Assembly: GCF_030812315.1 (NCBI RefSeq)
Contig: NZ_JAUSSM010000002.1
Location: 496,001 to 560,000, forward strand
Length of the DNA: 64,000 nucleotides
Source of the DNA: Arthrobacter oryzae
Lineage (GTDB): Bacteria > Actinomycetota > Actinomycetes > Actinomycetales > Micrococcaceae
Reading direction: 5' to 3'
The notes under the pieces are model-generated. The model was not told the DNA's origin, searched no databases, and saw only the letters and a list, made by a program, of their open reading frames with translations. Positions 8,267 to 18,320 of the stretch are shown here, one piece after another (position 1 is the first letter of the stretch; each line of letters starts with the position of its first letter). A program made the position numbers and the translations under genes.

Positions 8267-10660
8267 TTAGCTGCGCCGCCGGTTTCCGGTGGTGCGGTAC
8301 ACGTCGAACACGCCATCGATGCGCCGCACAGCACTGAGCACGTGGCTCAGGTACTTGGGGTCGCCCATCTCGAACGCGAACTTCGAGATGGCCACGCGGT
8401 CCGTCGAGGTGTGCACACTGGCCGCCAGGATATTGACGTGGTTCTCCGACAGGATCCGGGTGACATCGGACAGCAGGGACTTCCGGTCCAATGCCTCCAC
8501 CTGGATCTCCACGAGGAAAACGCTGGACTGGGTGGGTGCCCAGTCAACCTCCACGATGCGGTCCGGCTGGTCCTTCAGGTCCGACACGTTGGTACAGTCC
8601 GTGCGGTGCACCGACACTCCGGAACCCCGGGTGACAAAACCCAGGATGGGATCCGGGGGAACCGGCGTGCAGCAGCGGGCAAGTTTGACCCACACGTCCC
8701 CCACGCCGCGGACGATCACACCGGAGTCGGAGTACTTCGTCTTGCTGACCTGCGTGGGGATGCTGACCTCAGTCAGGTCATCTTCGGGGCTATCGTTGCC
8801 GCCCAGGGTCTCAACCATCCGTTCCATGACGGATTGAGCGGAGGTGTGCCCGTCGCCCACTCCGGCGTAGAGGCCGGAGATGTCAACGTACTTGAAATGC
8901 TCAGCCACTTCGGCGAGGGCGTCATGGGTCATGAGGCGCTGCAGGGGAAGGTTCTGCTTGCGCATCGCCTTGGTCAGGAGTTCCTTGCCGCGGTCGATGG
9001 CCTCTTCGCGGCGCTCCTTGCTGAACCACTGCCTGATCTTGTTGCGGGCGCGGGCGCTCTTGACGAAGTGCTGCCAGTCCTGGCTGGGTCCGGCGCCTTC
9101 CGCCTTGGAGGTGAAGATCTCCACCCAGTCGCCATGGTTCAGTTCGCTGTTGAGCGGAACCAGCTTGCCATTGACCCTGGCGCCGATGGTCCGGTGGCCC
9201 ACTTCGGTGTGGACCGCGTACGCGAAGTCCACCGGAGTGGACCCTGCCGGCAGTGCCATGACCTCGCCCTTGGGCGTGAACACGAAAACTTCCCGGGCGT
9301 TGATTTCGAACCGCAGGGAGTCCAGGAACTCTCCGGGATCGGAAGTTTCCTGCTGCCAGTCAACGAGGGACCGCAGCCAGCCCATGTCGCCGTCGCGGGG
9401 GCTGCCGGGGCCTGCGGCCGTCCTGTTCGGCTGGTCCTTGTACTTCCAGTGCGCGGCCACACCGTATTCTGCGCGGCGGTGCATTTCGTGGGTGCGGATC
9501 TGGATCTCCACGGGCTTGCCGCCCGGCCCGATGACCGTGGTGTGCAGGGACTGGTACATGTTGAACTTGGGCATCGCGATGTAGTCCTTGAACCGCCCCG
9601 GAAGCGGGTTCCAGCGCGAATGCAGCGTGCCCAGGGCTGCGTAGCAGTCACGGACGGAGTCCACCAGGACCCGGACGCCCATGAGGTCGTTGATGTCGTC
9701 GAAGTCCTTGTCGCGGACGATCATCTTCTGGTAAATCGAATAGTAATGCTTGGGGCGGCCGGTGATGGTGGCCTTGATCTTGGCAGTCCGGAGATCGTCG
9801 GTGATCTGGTTCCGGATGACGCTGAGGCTCTTTTCGCGCTCCGGGGTCCGGTCCCCCACCATGCGGACGATTTCCTCGTACACCTTCGGGTACAGCGCAG
9901 CGAAGGAGAGGTCCTCGAGTTCCCACTTGATGGTGTTCATGCCCAGCCGGTGTGCCAGCGGCGCGAAGATTTCCAGTGTTTCGCGGGCTTTGCGGGCCGA
10001 GGACTCCGCGGAGACGAAGCGCCACGTGCGGGCGTTGTGCAGCCTGTCCGCCAGCTTGATCATCAGCACCCGGATGTCCTTGGCCATCGCGACGACCATC
10101 TTGCGGACCGTTTCAGACTGTGCGGCTTCGCCGAAACTCACCTTGTCCAGCTTGGTCACGCCGTCCACCAGCATGGCGACTTCGGGGCCGAAGTCCCGCT
10201 TGAGGTCCGCCAGCGTGTAAGGCGTATCCTCCACGGTGTCGTGCAGCAGCGCGGCGGCCAGCGTGGTGCCGCTCAGGCCCAGTTCGGCCAGAATGGTGGC
10301 TACGGCGACGGGGTGCGTGATGTAGGGATCGCCGCTCTTGCGTTTCTGGCCCCGGTGGCTCTGCTCGGCGACGACGAAGGCACGCTGGATGAGGTCGAAA
10401 TCCTCTTTGGGGTTGTTCGCCCGGACGGTGCGCAGCAGCGGCTCGAGTATGGGTGAATACGTGGCCGTTCCTCGGCCCGTCAGCCGGGCGAGCCTGGACC
10501 TGGTGCGTTCGCGCCGTCCGGGGAAGGTGGGGCGGAACCCGGAACTGTCAACCGGCACGCCTGCATCCGGGCGCCCGGGCGCAACCAAACCGGCCTGCGG
10601 CCCCTGGCCCGGACCTTCACCACCGTCGGCCGTTGGCGCCGACGTCGAACGTTCTTCCAA
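8267..10660 (-). CDS. rel: Bifunctional (p)ppGpp synthetase/hydrolase Rel
   Basis: Makes and degrades the stringent-response alarmone (p)ppGpp. About 797 aa in the canonical order. After a 70-residue variable tail comes the HD hydrolase domain ([22 protein letters not shown]). The synthetase domain follows ([33 protein letters not shown]), then TGS ([20 protein letters not shown]), the conserved-cysteine region ([13 protein letters not shown]) and a C-terminal ACT domain. The HD residues are intact, so hydrolase activity is expected. The TTG start (MEERSTSAP) is preferred because GAGGGG lies 7 nt upstream; a GTG five codons earlier lacks such a site. Confidence 0.94.
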   Translation of the reverse strand: MEERSTSAPTADGGEGPGQGPQAGLVAPGRPDAGVPVDSSGFRPTFPGRRERTRSRLARLTGRGTATYSPILEPLLRTVRANNPKEDFDLIQRAFVVAEQSHRGQKRKSGDPYITHPVAVATILAELGLSGTTLAAALLHDTVEDTPYTLADLKRDFGPEVAMLVDGVTKLDKVSFGEAAQSETVRKMVVAMAKDIRVLMIKLADRLHNARTWRFVSAESSARKARETLEIFAPLAHRLGMNTIKWELEDLSFAALYPKVYEEIVRMVGDRTPEREKSLSVIRNQITDDLRTAKIKATITGRPKHYYSIYQKMIVRDKDFDDINDLMGVRVLVDSVRDCYAALGTLHSRWNPLPGRFKDYIAMPKFNMYQSLHTTVIGPGGKPVEIQIRTHEMHRRAEYGVAAHWKYKDQPNRTAAGPGSPRDGDMGWLRSLVDWQQETSDPGEFLDSLRFEINAREVFVFTPKGEVMALPAGSTPVDFAYAVHTEVGHRTIGARVNGKLVPLNSELNHGDWVEIFTSKAEGAGPSQDWQHFVKSARARNKIRQWFSKERREEAIDRGKELLTKAMRKQNLPLQRLMTHDALAEVAEHFKYVDISGLYAGVGDGHTSAQSVMERMVETLGGNDSPEDDLTEVSIPTQVSKTKYSDSGVIVRGVGDVWVKLARCCTPVPPDPILGFVTRGSGVSVHRTDCTNVSDLKDQPDRIVEVDWAPTQSSVFLVEIQVEALDRKSLLSDVTRILSENHVNILAASVHTSTDRVAISKFAFEMGDPKYLSHVLSAVRRIDGVFDVYRTTGNRRRS

Positions 10661-10739
10661 TGAAGCACCCCTCACGACCCGTTTAATTATCCCAGTCTAT
10701 TCCCGCAGCAGGAGACTTCTGTAACCGGACCGCATATGC

Positions 10740-10781
10740 GAAGGGCCGGACACCGTCACGAATGACGGCGCCCGGCCCTTC
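10740..10781 (-). terminator. Terminator of the yajC-secD-secF block
   Basis: A long stem made of GAAGGGCCGG / CCGGCCCTTC with an inner CCGTCA / TGACGG stem and a CGAA tetraloop. It starts 14 nt beyond the secF stop. Confidence 0.8.
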
Positions 10782-10794
10782 AGGGACGCAAACC

Positions 10795-11817
10795 TCAGGC
10801 TGGCGCCGACTCCGGCGCGGCCGCTGCCTTCGCAGCAACCTCTACACGGCGGCGTTCAACGCGCTCGGCCTGCTTGACCAGCAGCGGTTCGCCCTGCCGC
10901 AACCAGGCGTAGAGCGGGGCTGCGATGAAAATGGTCGCGGCGGTGCCGATCAGGATGCCCACGAACAGGGCCAGCGAAAGGTCCCGCAGGGTACCGGCGC
11001 CCAGGAGGCCGGCTCCGATGAACAGGATGGCACCCACGGGGAGGATGGCCACCATCATGGTGTTGATGGAGCGGACCAGCGTCTGGTTGACGGCAAGGTT
11101 GACCTCCTCCGCAAAAGTGCGGCGCGTGGAGGCATCAATGTCTGCCGTGTTTTCGCGGATCTTGTCGAACACCACCACGGTGTCGTACAGCGAGTAGCTA
11201 AGGACGGTCAGGAAGCCGATAATCGCCGACGGCGTGACCTCGAAGTCGCTGAGGGCGTAGACGCCGGCTGTGACAAACATGGTCACCAGCATGCCGACGA
11301 GTGCCGAAAGCGACATCTTCCAGGTCCTGAAGTACAGCGCCATCAGGACTGCCGCAATGACGACAAAGATCACCAGCCCCAGCAGCGCCTGCTTGGTGAC
11401 GTCCGCACCCCAGGTGGGTCCGACGAACGTGGACGTCACCTCGTTGTCCGTGACACCGTAGGCGGTGGTAAGGCCCTCCTTGATCCGGAGCGTCTCGTCG
11501 TCCGTGAGCTTGTCCGTCTGGATCCGCATGGTGGTGCCGGCAACGTTGGCTACACGCGGAATGCTGCCCTCCACCACGTCTGTGACGGCCTTCTCGCCGA
11601 GCACCGCGTCCGTGGTCTTGACGTTGGAAACCGTGAACTCGGACCCGCCCCGGAACTCGATGCCAAGGTTGAATCCGCCCTTGGCCACCGGCAGGAGGAT
11701 GGACAGCGCCACGGCGACGGCGGCGATCAGGAACCAGATTTTCTTGGATGCGACGAAGTTGTACGAGCGCTTGCCCGTGTACAGCTCATTGCCGAACGTG
11801 GCAAAATTCGTGGTCAT
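10795..11817 (-). CDS. secF: Protein translocase subunit SecF
   Basis: With SecD and YajC it uses the proton-motive force to help Sec-dependent export. The 340-aa membrane protein has a first helix near residue 30, a periplasm-side P4-like domain beginning LGIEFRGGSEFTV, and five further helices. Family blocks FLTVLSYSLYDTVVVFDKIREN and SINTMMVAILPVGAI are intact. A short Ala/Glu-rich tail is cytoplasmic. Its ATG directly follows the secD stop (TAAATG), so the two are translationally linked. A strong terminator follows. Confidence 0.95.
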   Translation of the reverse strand: MTTNFATFGNELYTGKRSYNFVASKKIWFLIAAVAVALSILLPVAKGGFNLGIEFRGGSEFTVSNVKTTDAVLGEKAVTDVVEGSIPRVANVAGTTMRIQTDKLTDDETLRIKEGLTTAYGVTDNEVTSTFVGPTWGADVTKQALLGLVIFVVIAAVLMALYFRTWKMSLSALVGMLVTMFVTAGVYALSDFEVTPSAIIGFLTVLSYSLYDTVVVFDKIRENTADIDASTRRTFAEEVNLAVNQTLVRSINTMMVAILPVGAILFIGAGLLGAGTLRDLSLALFVGILIGTAATIFIAAPLYAWLRQGEPLLVKQAERVERRRVEVAAKAAAAPESAPA

Positions 11818-13575
11818 TTACTTGCCCTCCTTGGACGTGCTTTTGGAGGAACCGGCAAGCTGCTCCTGCTTTTCCGCCAGGCGGCGTTCCGCGATGGTCA
11901 TCCGGCGCTCGGCTTCAGCAGCTGCGCCGGTGTTCTTGGCACGCACCACGGAAGGCTTCTCATCCGGCGTGCGGAGCCTGCCCGCGCCACGGTACAGAGG
12001 CACTGCGCCGAGGCGCTTCGGGTCAAGGCCGGAGAACCTGTGGCCCTCGCCGAAGAACTTGGTGCGGGCCAGGAGCCGCAGCGTCGGGTGGGTGAACATG
12101 AACACGACGATGAGGTCGGCGATGGCCGTCAAACCAAGAGTGAACGCGAAGCCGCGCACGTTGCCCACGGCGACGAAGTAGAGCACCAGGGCTGCCAGCA
12201 GGTTGACTGCCTTGGACGCCAGGACGGTGCGCTTGGCACGCTTCCAGCCGTTCTCCACGGCGGAGACGAGCCCGCGGCCTTCCCGCAATTCATCACGGAT
12301 TCGTTCGAAGTAGACGATGAACGAGTCTGCCGTCTGGCCGATGGCCACGATGAGGCCGGCCACGCCGGCGAGTGACAGGCGATAGTTTTCGGTCCAGCCC
12401 AGGATGGCAATCGCGAGGTACGTCAGCGCACCGGCCACTACGAGCGAGAAAATGGTGACAAGTCCCAGCGCCCGGTATTGGAAGAGGGAGTAGACCACCA
12501 CCAGGAGCAGGCCGATGACGCCTGCGAGCAGACCCATCTTGAGCTGCTCGCCGCCCAGTGTTGCTGAAATCTGCTGTTCGCTCTGGATGTCGAAGCTGAT
12601 GGGAAGGGCACCGAACCGCAGCTGGTCGGAGAGGGCCTTCGCGGACTCCTCGGTGAACCCGCCCGTGATCTGCGGACGGCCGTCCGTGATCACTGCGAGG
12701 GACCTCGGCGCTGAGATGACCTGGTCATCGAGGACAATGGCGAACTGGGCCTTCGGATCAGAGCCCGTCTCACCGCCGGCCGCAACGAAGAACTGGTACA
12801 GCCGTTCAGTGACTTCCTTGAACTTGGCGGTTCCCTGCTCGTCGAACTGGATGTTCACAGCCCACTCGTTGGTGACAGCACCCTGTGCACCCTGCTGCAG
12901 CTGGAAGGACGAGGACTTGATGTTGGAGCCCTTGACTTCCACCGGACCCAGAATGTACTTGATGGCCGGGGACGTTTCCGTTGCCGGCTCACACGTCACC
13001 AGCGGCTTGGCCGGGTCCGAGCGCTCCTGCTTGTCCTGCGAGGGGTTGTCGCAGTCCAGGGTCTCGAACTTCTTGTACACCTCCGGGGTGACCCAGTTGA
13101 TGTCGCTGCTGTTGGTCGGTTCAGCTGTCGGCTTGGGCAGCTGGTCATCCGGCGTCAGGGATTCGGTGGGAACGGCCGCTCCGGCGCCGGCCTGGAGCAC
13201 GGGCCGGAAGTTCATGTCGGCCGAGGCCTGGATGAGGGCGCGGGTCTCCTTGGAAGGTGTACCCGGCAGGCTCACAACGACGTTGCGGCCGGACTGCGTG
13301 CTGATCTCGGCTTCCGCGACGCCCGAGCCGTCCACGCGCTGGCGAATGATCGCAACGGCCTGGTTCAGCTGGTCCTCGTTGATGTCCGAACCGCCCTCGA
13401 CCTTCGGCGCCAGGATCATCTGGGTTCCGCCTTCCAGGTCAAGCGCAAGCTTGGGTGCCCAGCTGGCCTGGCCGGCGACGGTGCCGCCCGCGAGGACGGC
13501 AGTCATGACGGCGAGGATTACGCCGAGCCAGACCAGCACCCTGAGTGCTGAGTTTTTGGGGCCAGTACGTGCCAT
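11818..13575 (-). CDS. secD: Protein translocase subunit SecD
   Basis: Accessory Sec translocon subunit, 585 aa. The signal-anchor helix at residues 11-31 is followed by the large extracytoplasmic P1 region (LALDLEGGTQMILAPK, QAVAIIRQRVDGSGVAEAEI). Five C-terminal helices carry GVIGLLLVVVYSLFQYRALG and ADSFIVYFERIRDELREG. The extracytoplasmic region has a long Pro/Thr-rich insertion around residues 140-200, common in actinobacterial SecD. The start MARTGPKNSALRVLVWLG was chosen over an upstream GTG because GAAAGA lies at good spacing and the downstream sequence matches a normal signal anchor. Confidence 0.95.
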   Translation of the reverse strand: MARTGPKNSALRVLVWLGVILAVMTAVLAGGTVAGQASWAPKLALDLEGGTQMILAPKVEGGSDINEDQLNQAVAIIRQRVDGSGVAEAEISTQSGRNVVVSLPGTPSKETRALIQASADMNFRPVLQAGAGAAVPTESLTPDDQLPKPTAEPTNSSDINWVTPEVYKKFETLDCDNPSQDKQERSDPAKPLVTCEPATETSPAIKYILGPVEVKGSNIKSSSFQLQQGAQGAVTNEWAVNIQFDEQGTAKFKEVTERLYQFFVAAGGETGSDPKAQFAIVLDDQVISAPRSLAVITDGRPQITGGFTEESAKALSDQLRFGALPISFDIQSEQQISATLGGEQLKMGLLAGVIGLLLVVVYSLFQYRALGLVTIFSLVVAGALTYLAIAILGWTENYRLSLAGVAGLIVAIGQTADSFIVYFERIRDELREGRGLVSAVENGWKRAKRTVLASKAVNLLAALVLYFVAVGNVRGFAFTLGLTAIADLIVVFMFTHPTLRLLARTKFFGEGHRFSGLDPKRLGAVPLYRGAGRLRTPDEKPSVVRAKNTGAAAEAERRMTIAERRLAEKQEQLAGSSKSTSKEGK

Positions 13576-13602
13576 TGTGATCTTTCTATTGATTACGGAG
13601 GA

Positions 13603-13637
13603 GCCGCCGGGGTGAGCTGGACTCACACACCGGCGGC
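13603..13637 (-). other. Stem-loop between yajC and secD
   Basis: Arms GCCGCCGG and GTGAG pair with CTCAC and CCGGCGGC, giving a 13-bp stem with one bulge, about 30 nt upstream of secD. It could attenuate read-through from yajC or protect an RNA end. There is no T tract and no evidence for one role over another. Confidence 0.45.
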
Positions 13638-13690
13638 AGCCCGCGGCCGTCTTTAAATTCTACTTAGCGGGACTCGGCGGGAACGCCAGA

Positions 13691-14158
13691 CTAGCTGTCT
13701 TTCTTGCCTTCGTCGTTCAGACGCTTCAGCGATTCTTCCGGCGTCTCGTTGACGGTGTCGGTGCGGTTCACTGCGTCGGCCGGGGTCTCGTCCTGCCCGG
13801 TCAGGGAAGAGGCGTCGTCGGGAACGACGGTGGGCTCTTCGGGAGCAACGGCCGGCTCGACGATCTTGGTGACGGCCTGGCGGTGCACTGTGGCGAGGTT
13901 GCCGGGGGAAAGTTCGAGGAGAACCTTGTTCTCGTCCTCATCGATGGAGACGATGCGGCCGTAGAGTCCGAAGCTCGTCATGACCTCCACGCCCGGTGCG
14001 AACTGGGACTGCAGCGTGGCCTGCTGCTGCTGGGTCTTCTTGTTGCGGCGGAACATCATGAAGATGAAGAGTCCGAGCATCACGAAGAGCAGGATGGTCA
14101 TGATGTCGATGCCGCCGCCGGCCTGCGGCTGGGCCTGGGCAGTAATGTGTCCGAACAC
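13691..14158 (-). CDS. yajC: Preprotein translocase subunit YajC
   Basis: Small single-span partner of SecDF, 155 aa. The helix MTILLFVMLGLFIFMMF is followed by the basic RRNKKTQQQQA, then the YajC fold (GVEVMTSFGLYGRIVSIDED, NKVLLELSPG). A C-terminal acidic Pro/Glu/Asp extension of about 50 residues is typical of actinobacterial members. It starts with GTG. It is first in the yajC-secD-secF set, separated from secD by 115 nt containing a stem-loop. Confidence 0.92.
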   Translation of the reverse strand: MFGHITAQAQPQAGGGIDIMTILLFVMLGLFIFMMFRRNKKTQQQQATLQSQFAPGVEVMTSFGLYGRIVSIDEDENKVLLELSPGNLATVHRQAVTKIVEPAVAPEEPTVVPDDASSLTGQDETPADAVNRTDTVNETPEESLKRLNDEGKKDS

Positions 14159-14329
14159 AGGAAGTTTCCGTTCTGTACTTACATAGCTGATTTACAGCAA
14201 CGTCGGCTTCGTTTCGGCCCATCTGGCAGAAAACCCCCAGCCGACGGCGGCCGGAGCCGCCCACAGAAACAAAGACCCGAACGTGCCGAGCGTTCATCCC
14301 AGTCTAAAGGGAAAGTCAGCCGGACGCTG

Positions 14330-15418
14330 CTATTGGCTGTTCGGAAGCCACTCCGCCACGGGCTCCCGGCCGAGGTCATCCGGTTCGAACAGCGCCAGCG
14401 TCTCCTGGCCGAACACCCCGTCCGGAACCGCGTAACCCAGGTGCGTCCAGGCCGGAGCCATGGCGATCCGGCCGCGCGGGGTCCGCCCCAGCAACCCCTC
14501 GCGGACCAGATAGGGCTCGGCGACGGTTTCCACGGTTTCGGGTTCCTCGCCCACGGCAATGGCCAGTGTGGAAAGCCCCACCGGGCCGCCGCCAAATTTG
14601 GTGATCAGCGCCTCGAGGACGGCGCGGTCCAGCCGGTCAAGGCCCCGCTTATCCACCTCATACATGTCCAGCGCGGCCGAGGCTGCGCGGGAATCGATCT
14701 GTTCGATGCCGTGGACCAGCGCCCAGTCGCGGACGCGGCGAAGCAGGCGGTTGGCAATTCGGGGCGTGCCCCTGGACCGGCCGGCGATTTCGCTGAACCC
14801 TGCCGAATTCACCTTGAGGTCAAGGAGGCCGGCAGAACGCCTCAGGACGAGTTCCAGTTCCTCGACGGAGTAGAACTCCAGATGGCCCGTAAAGCCGAAC
14901 CTGTCCCGGAGCGGGCCGGGAAGGAGGCCGGCGCGGGTGGTTGCCCCCACGAGCGTGAACGGAGGCAGTTCCAGGGGAATCGCGGTGGCACCGGCGCCTT
15001 TACCCACCACGATGTCCACGCGGAAGTCCTCCATGGCCATGTACAGCATTTCCTCCGCGGGCCGGGACATGCGGTGGATCTCGTCCAGGAACAGGACCTC
15101 CCCTTCCGACAGCGAGGAAAGGATGGCGGCAAGGTCCCCGGCATGCTGGATGGCCGGGCCGCTGCTGATCCGCAGCGGGGCGTTCATCTCGGCAGCGATG
15201 ATCATGGACAAGGTGGTCTTGCCAAGGCCCGGCGGGCCGGAGAGCAGCACGTGGTCAGCACTGCGCCCGCGCATCCGCGAGGCTTCGAGCACCAGCGACA
15301 GTTGCTTGCGGACGCGGTGCTGGCCCACGAAGTCGTGCAGGTTCTTGGGACGGAGGGCCGCCTCGATGACGCGTTCCTCCGGCTCCTCTCCCCCGCCGAC
15401 AAGGGTGGGCTCAGCCAC
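14330..15418 (-). CDS. ruvB: Holliday junction branch migration helicase RuvB
   Basis: Hexameric AAA+ motor that drives branch migration with RuvA. The 362-aa protein has the N-terminal [14 protein letters not shown] block, Walker [11 protein letters not shown], Walker [10 protein letters not shown], sensor 1 [10 protein letters not shown], the arginine-finger block GPLRDRFGF, and a C-terminal winged helix. The GTG start overlaps the ruvA stop by 8 nt, so the genes are translationally coupled in the order ruvC-ruvA-ruvB. Confidence 0.96.
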   Translation of the reverse strand: MAEPTLVGGGEEPEERVIEAALRPKNLHDFVGQHRVRKQLSLVLEASRMRGRSADHVLLSGPPGLGKTTLSMIIAAEMNAPLRISSGPAIQHAGDLAAILSSLSEGEVLFLDEIHRMSRPAEEMLYMAMEDFRVDIVVGKGAGATAIPLELPPFTLVGATTRAGLLPGPLRDRFGFTGHLEFYSVEELELVLRRSAGLLDLKVNSAGFSEIAGRSRGTPRIANRLLRRVRDWALVHGIEQIDSRAASAALDMYEVDKRGLDRLDRAVLEALITKFGGGPVGLSTLAIAVGEEPETVETVAEPYLVREGLLGRTPRGRIAMAPAWTHLGYAVPDGVFGQETLALFEPDDLGREPVAEWLPNSQ

Positions 15419-16055
15419 GGCTGCCTACCCTGTTGCCGGCGCGGGCGCCGTCCTGGCCGAGCCAGCGCAGGGTGGCCCGGAGAATTTCGGCCACCTGGCC
15501 GTCGGCTTCCAATTCGGGGGAATCCGAGAGGGCTTTGTCGATGCTGGACGCGGCGTCCTTTTCGGACCAGCCGAGGCTGGTCATGGCCGCCACCACCTGC
15601 GGCTTCCAAGGAGCCGGAGCGGATGCTGCAGGCGCCGCTGTTGGACCGGTCCCGTGCGGCACCAGTTTCCCGGCGAGCTCCAGGACAATCCTGCCGGCGA
15701 CTTTGGGGCCGATGCCGGGGACCTTGGTGAAGGCCTTGCCATCCCCGGTATGCGCGGCAACGCGGATCGCCTCGGGATCATGGACGGCCAGCACCGCCAG
15801 CGCAAGGCGTGGGCCCACGCCGCTCACGCTGAGCAGGATGTCGAAGACCTCGCGCTCGTCATCGCTGGAGAATCCGAACAGCGTTAGGGAATCCTCACGC
15901 ACTATCAGGGAAGTGAAGAGCTTGCCCTCTTCGCCGACGCGCAACCCGCTGAGGGTTTGGGGTGTAGCGTTCACGCTCATGCCGGCACCGTTGAGGTCGA
16001 TCACGGCGGAGGACAACCCGACGTGCGCTACGGTTCCGCGGAGAAAACTGATCAA
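15411..16055 (-). CDS. ruvA: Holliday junction DNA-binding protein RuvA
   Basis: Tetrameric junction-binding partner of RuvB, 214 aa. It has an N-terminal OB fold ([20 protein letters not shown]), two helix-hairpin-helix units ([16 protein letters not shown] and [17 protein letters not shown]), a Pro/Ala linker, and the C-terminal RuvB-contact domain ([13 protein letters not shown]). The start is TTG with AGGAG 7 nt upstream. Confidence 0.95.
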   Translation of the reverse strand: MISFLRGTVAHVGLSSAVIDLNGAGMSVNATPQTLSGLRVGEEGKLFTSLIVREDSLTLFGFSSDDEREVFDILLSVSGVGPRLALAVLAVHDPEAIRVAAHTGDGKAFTKVPGIGPKVAGRIVLELAGKLVPHGTGPTAAPAASAPAPWKPQVVAAMTSLGWSEKDAASSIDKALSDSPELEADGQVAEILRATLRWLGQDGARAGNRVGSRG

Positions 16056-16147
16056 GGCCGGGCTCCTGGGTTACAGCGAAATTACAGCCGGAATGAAACC
16101 GGCTATCCGAACATATCTACGAATACCCTAGCAAGGAGCCCGGACAT

Positions 16148-16726
16148 TCACCGTGCACGGCGCGCCTTGGCCTCCGCCTCGGCCCAAGCCCGCTGTGCAG
16201 GCGTCAGCGAGAGGCTGCCAGGGGCTGTGGTAGCGATGGCAGCTCCACTGCCCGCCCGCCACGCATGCGTGATGGCCAGCGCCAGGGCGTCGGCGGCGTC
16301 AGCCGGACGCGGCGGGGCGTCCAGGCGGAGGATCTTGGTGACGAGCTTCGTGACGGCTTCCTTATTGGACGTTCCGCTGCCCGTGACGGCGGCCTTGACT
16401 TCCGACGGCGTGTGCAAGGCCACCGGTATCCCGCGGCGGGCGGCGGCTGCGATCACCACGCCGGACGCCTGCGCGACGCCCATCACGGTGCTGACGTTCA
16501 GCTGGGAGAACACCCGCTCCACAGCGAGGACATGGGGTTCGTAACGGTCCAGCCAGTCATCGATGGACGTGGCGATGAGGAGCAGGCGCTGGTCCAGGCT
16601 CTCATCCGGCGACGTGCCCACCACTCCGACGGCCACCAAGGTGGCGCGCCGGTTCTTTTCGACGTCCACGACGCCGATGCCGCAACGGGTGAGGCCCGGG
16701 TCGACTCCCAATACTCTGAGGGTCAA
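16148..16726 (-). CDS. ruvC: Crossover junction endodeoxyribonuclease RuvC
   Basis: Resolves Holliday junctions by paired nicks. The RNase H-like fold shows the acidic catalytic residues in [20 protein letters not shown] and DAADALALA. The 192-aa length includes a short basic C-terminal tail (AEAKARRAR). The start is TTG. It sits 92 nt upstream of ruvA and 34 nt downstream of yebC. Confidence 0.95.
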   Translation of the reverse strand: MTLRVLGVDPGLTRCGIGVVDVEKNRRATLVAVGVVGTSPDESLDQRLLLIATSIDDWLDRYEPHVLAVERVFSQLNVSTVMGVAQASGVVIAAAARRGIPVALHTPSEVKAAVTGSGTSNKEAVTKLVTKILRLDAPPRPADAADALALAITHAWRAGSGAAIATTAPGSLSLTPAQRAWAEAEAKARRAR

Positions 16727-16760
16727 GGCCGGGCCTCAATGTCACTGCAGGGTTGCCGGA

Positions 16761-17516
16761 TCACTCGGCTTCCAGTGCGGCCTGCACTTCGTCGCTGAGG
16801 TCCGCGTTGCTGTAGACGTTCTGGACGTCATCAAGGTCTTCCAGGGCGTCCACCAGCTTCATGAACTTCTTGGCAGCGTCCAGGTCGAGCGGAACCTCCA
16901 TGGAGGGGACGAACTCGGCTTCGTCGGTGTCGTATTCGATCCCGGCGTCCTTGAGCGCATCGCGGATGGCCTGGAGATCCTTCGGATCCGAGTGGATTTC
17001 GAACGTGTCGCCGTTGTCCTTGACTTCTTCGGCACCGGCTTCGAGCACCGCCATCAGGACGTCGTCCTCGCTCAGCCCGTTCTTGGGGAGGGTGACAACG
17101 CCCTTGCGGGAAAAGAGGTAGCTGACGGATCCGGGATCGGCGATGGTCCCGCCGTTGCGGGAAATGGCGAGGCGGACCTCGGAAGCGGCACGGTTCTTGT
17201 TGTCCGTAAGGCACTCGATCAGCAGCGCCGAGCCCTGCGGGCCACGGCATTCGTACATGATCTCCGTGTAGTCCACGACTTCGCCGGTAAGGCCTGCGCC
17301 GCGCTTGATGGCACGGTCAATGTTGTCGGCGGGGACCGAGGTCTTCTTCGCCTTGGTCACCGCGAGTTCCAGGCTCGGGTTGCCGGCCAGGTCCGGGCCG
17401 CCCATCCGGGCCGCGACTTCGATGTTCTTGATCAGTTTGGCGAACGACTTTGCCCGGCGGCTATCAAGGATGGCCTTCTTGTGCTTGGTCGTCGCCCATT
17501 TGGAGTGGCCTGACAT
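16761..17516 (-). CDS. YebC/PmpR family (TACO1-like) protein
   Basis: Family members act as DNA-binding regulators or as factors that help ribosomes through proline stretches; which role applies here is unknown. The 251-aa protein opens with the invariant [20 protein letters not shown], then [13 protein letters not shown], and has the three-domain length of the family. It starts 3 nt after pdxT and precedes ruvC, the usual actinobacterial context. Confidence 0.94.
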   Translation of the reverse strand: MSGHSKWATTKHKKAILDSRRAKSFAKLIKNIEVAARMGGPDLAGNPSLELAVTKAKKTSVPADNIDRAIKRGAGLTGEVVDYTEIMYECRGPQGSALLIECLTDNKNRAASEVRLAISRNGGTIADPGSVSYLFSRKGVVTLPKNGLSEDDVLMAVLEAGAEEVKDNGDTFEIHSDPKDLQAIRDALKDAGIEYDTDEAEFVPSMEVPLDLDAAKKFMKLVDALEDLDDVQNVYSNADLSDEVQAALEAE

Positions 17517-17519
17517 GCT

Positions 17520-18230
17520 TTACGCTTCTCCTCTGATCATTCGAATAAACAGTTCGTGCACGCGCTTCTCCCCCGTCACTTCCGGGTGGAATGAGGTGGC
17601 CAGCAGGTGGCCTGAACGCACTGCAACAATTCTAGCCGTCCCCTGCAGCACGGCAGCATGCGAGGCATGCTCCGGGTCCGCGGGTTCCACCTGCGCCAGG
17701 ACCTCCACGCCGGGCCCCACACGTTCCACCCAGGGGCCGCGGATGAAGACCGCGTGGACCGGGGCTACACCGGAGCCGGTATCGCTGAAGCCCAGTCCCT
17801 TGAATTCAAGGTCGGTCTCAAAGGATTCCCGCTGGCGGCCGAAGGCGTTGCGGCGGACGGTGATGTCCAGTCCGCCGAACGTCTGCTGGGGGTTGCCTGC
17901 CAGGTCCGTGGCCGGGTCCGCAATCTCATCGGCGAGCAGGATCATGCCTGCGCAGGAGCCGTACACGGGCAGCCCGTCGGCGATGAGCTTGCGCAGCGGA
18001 TCCGCCACCTCGAAGGCCCGTGCAAGCTTGTCGATGGCGGTGGATTCGCCGCCGGGAATGATGAGGCCGTCGATGCCATCGAGTTCGGACGGGCGCCGGA
18101 TGCCGATGCCCGTGGCGCCCATTGCTTCAGCGGCGCGCAGGTGCTCCCGGAAGTCACCCTGGAGCGCCAGGACACCGATTCGCAGGCCCGTACCCGCGCG
18201 GGAATAGTCCGTGGAAGGGGGGTTGGTCAT
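17520..18230 (-). CDS. pdxT: Pyridoxal 5'-phosphate synthase glutaminase subunit
   Basis: Hydrolyses glutamine and passes ammonia to PdxS to make vitamin B6. The 236-aa class I glutaminase has the glycine-rich block [14 protein letters not shown], nucleophile Cys in [10 protein letters not shown], and the His-Glu pair in [13 protein letters not shown]. The start [13 protein letters not shown] has no strong ribosome site. The PdxS partner is not adjacent; it lies about 12.5 kb away at 30700-31626 on the same strand. It diverges from murT across 90 nt. Confidence 0.94.
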   Translation of the reverse strand: MTNPPSTDYSRAGTGLRIGVLALQGDFREHLRAAEAMGATGIGIRRPSELDGIDGLIIPGGESTAIDKLARAFEVADPLRKLIADGLPVYGSCAGMILLADEIADPATDLAGNPQQTFGGLDITVRRNAFGRQRESFETDLEFKGLGFSDTGSGVAPVHAVFIRGPWVERVGPGVEVLAQVEPADPEHASHAAVLQGTARIVAVRSGHLLATSFHPEVTGEKRVHELFIRMIRGEA

Positions 18231-18308
18231 CCAAACAGCATAGTGCTCCCCGCACGCGAAAGAGTGCCGGAACGGCCCCTCCGGCCCGGTTCCATGCCTC
18301 GGCTGGGA

Positions 18309-18314
18309 TATATT
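18309..18314 (+). promoter_or_regulatory. Predicted -10 element of a leaderless murT promoter
   Basis: TATATT lies 6 nt before the murT ATG, so transcription would start at or near the A of the start codon. No ribosome-binding site lies in between, which supports leaderless initiation. No convincing -35 is seen. Confidence 0.45.
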
Positions 18315-18320
18315 CAGAGC

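Noticed and set aside
8342..10456. A 700-codon open frame antisense to rel
   Set aside because: The minus-strand Rel protein has all five domains in order. The opposite frame is a GC-skew shadow with no ribosome site or family motif.
13883..15730. A 615-codon frame across ruvB and yajC
   Set aside because: It covers two well-supported minus-strand genes in opposite sense and shows no domain.
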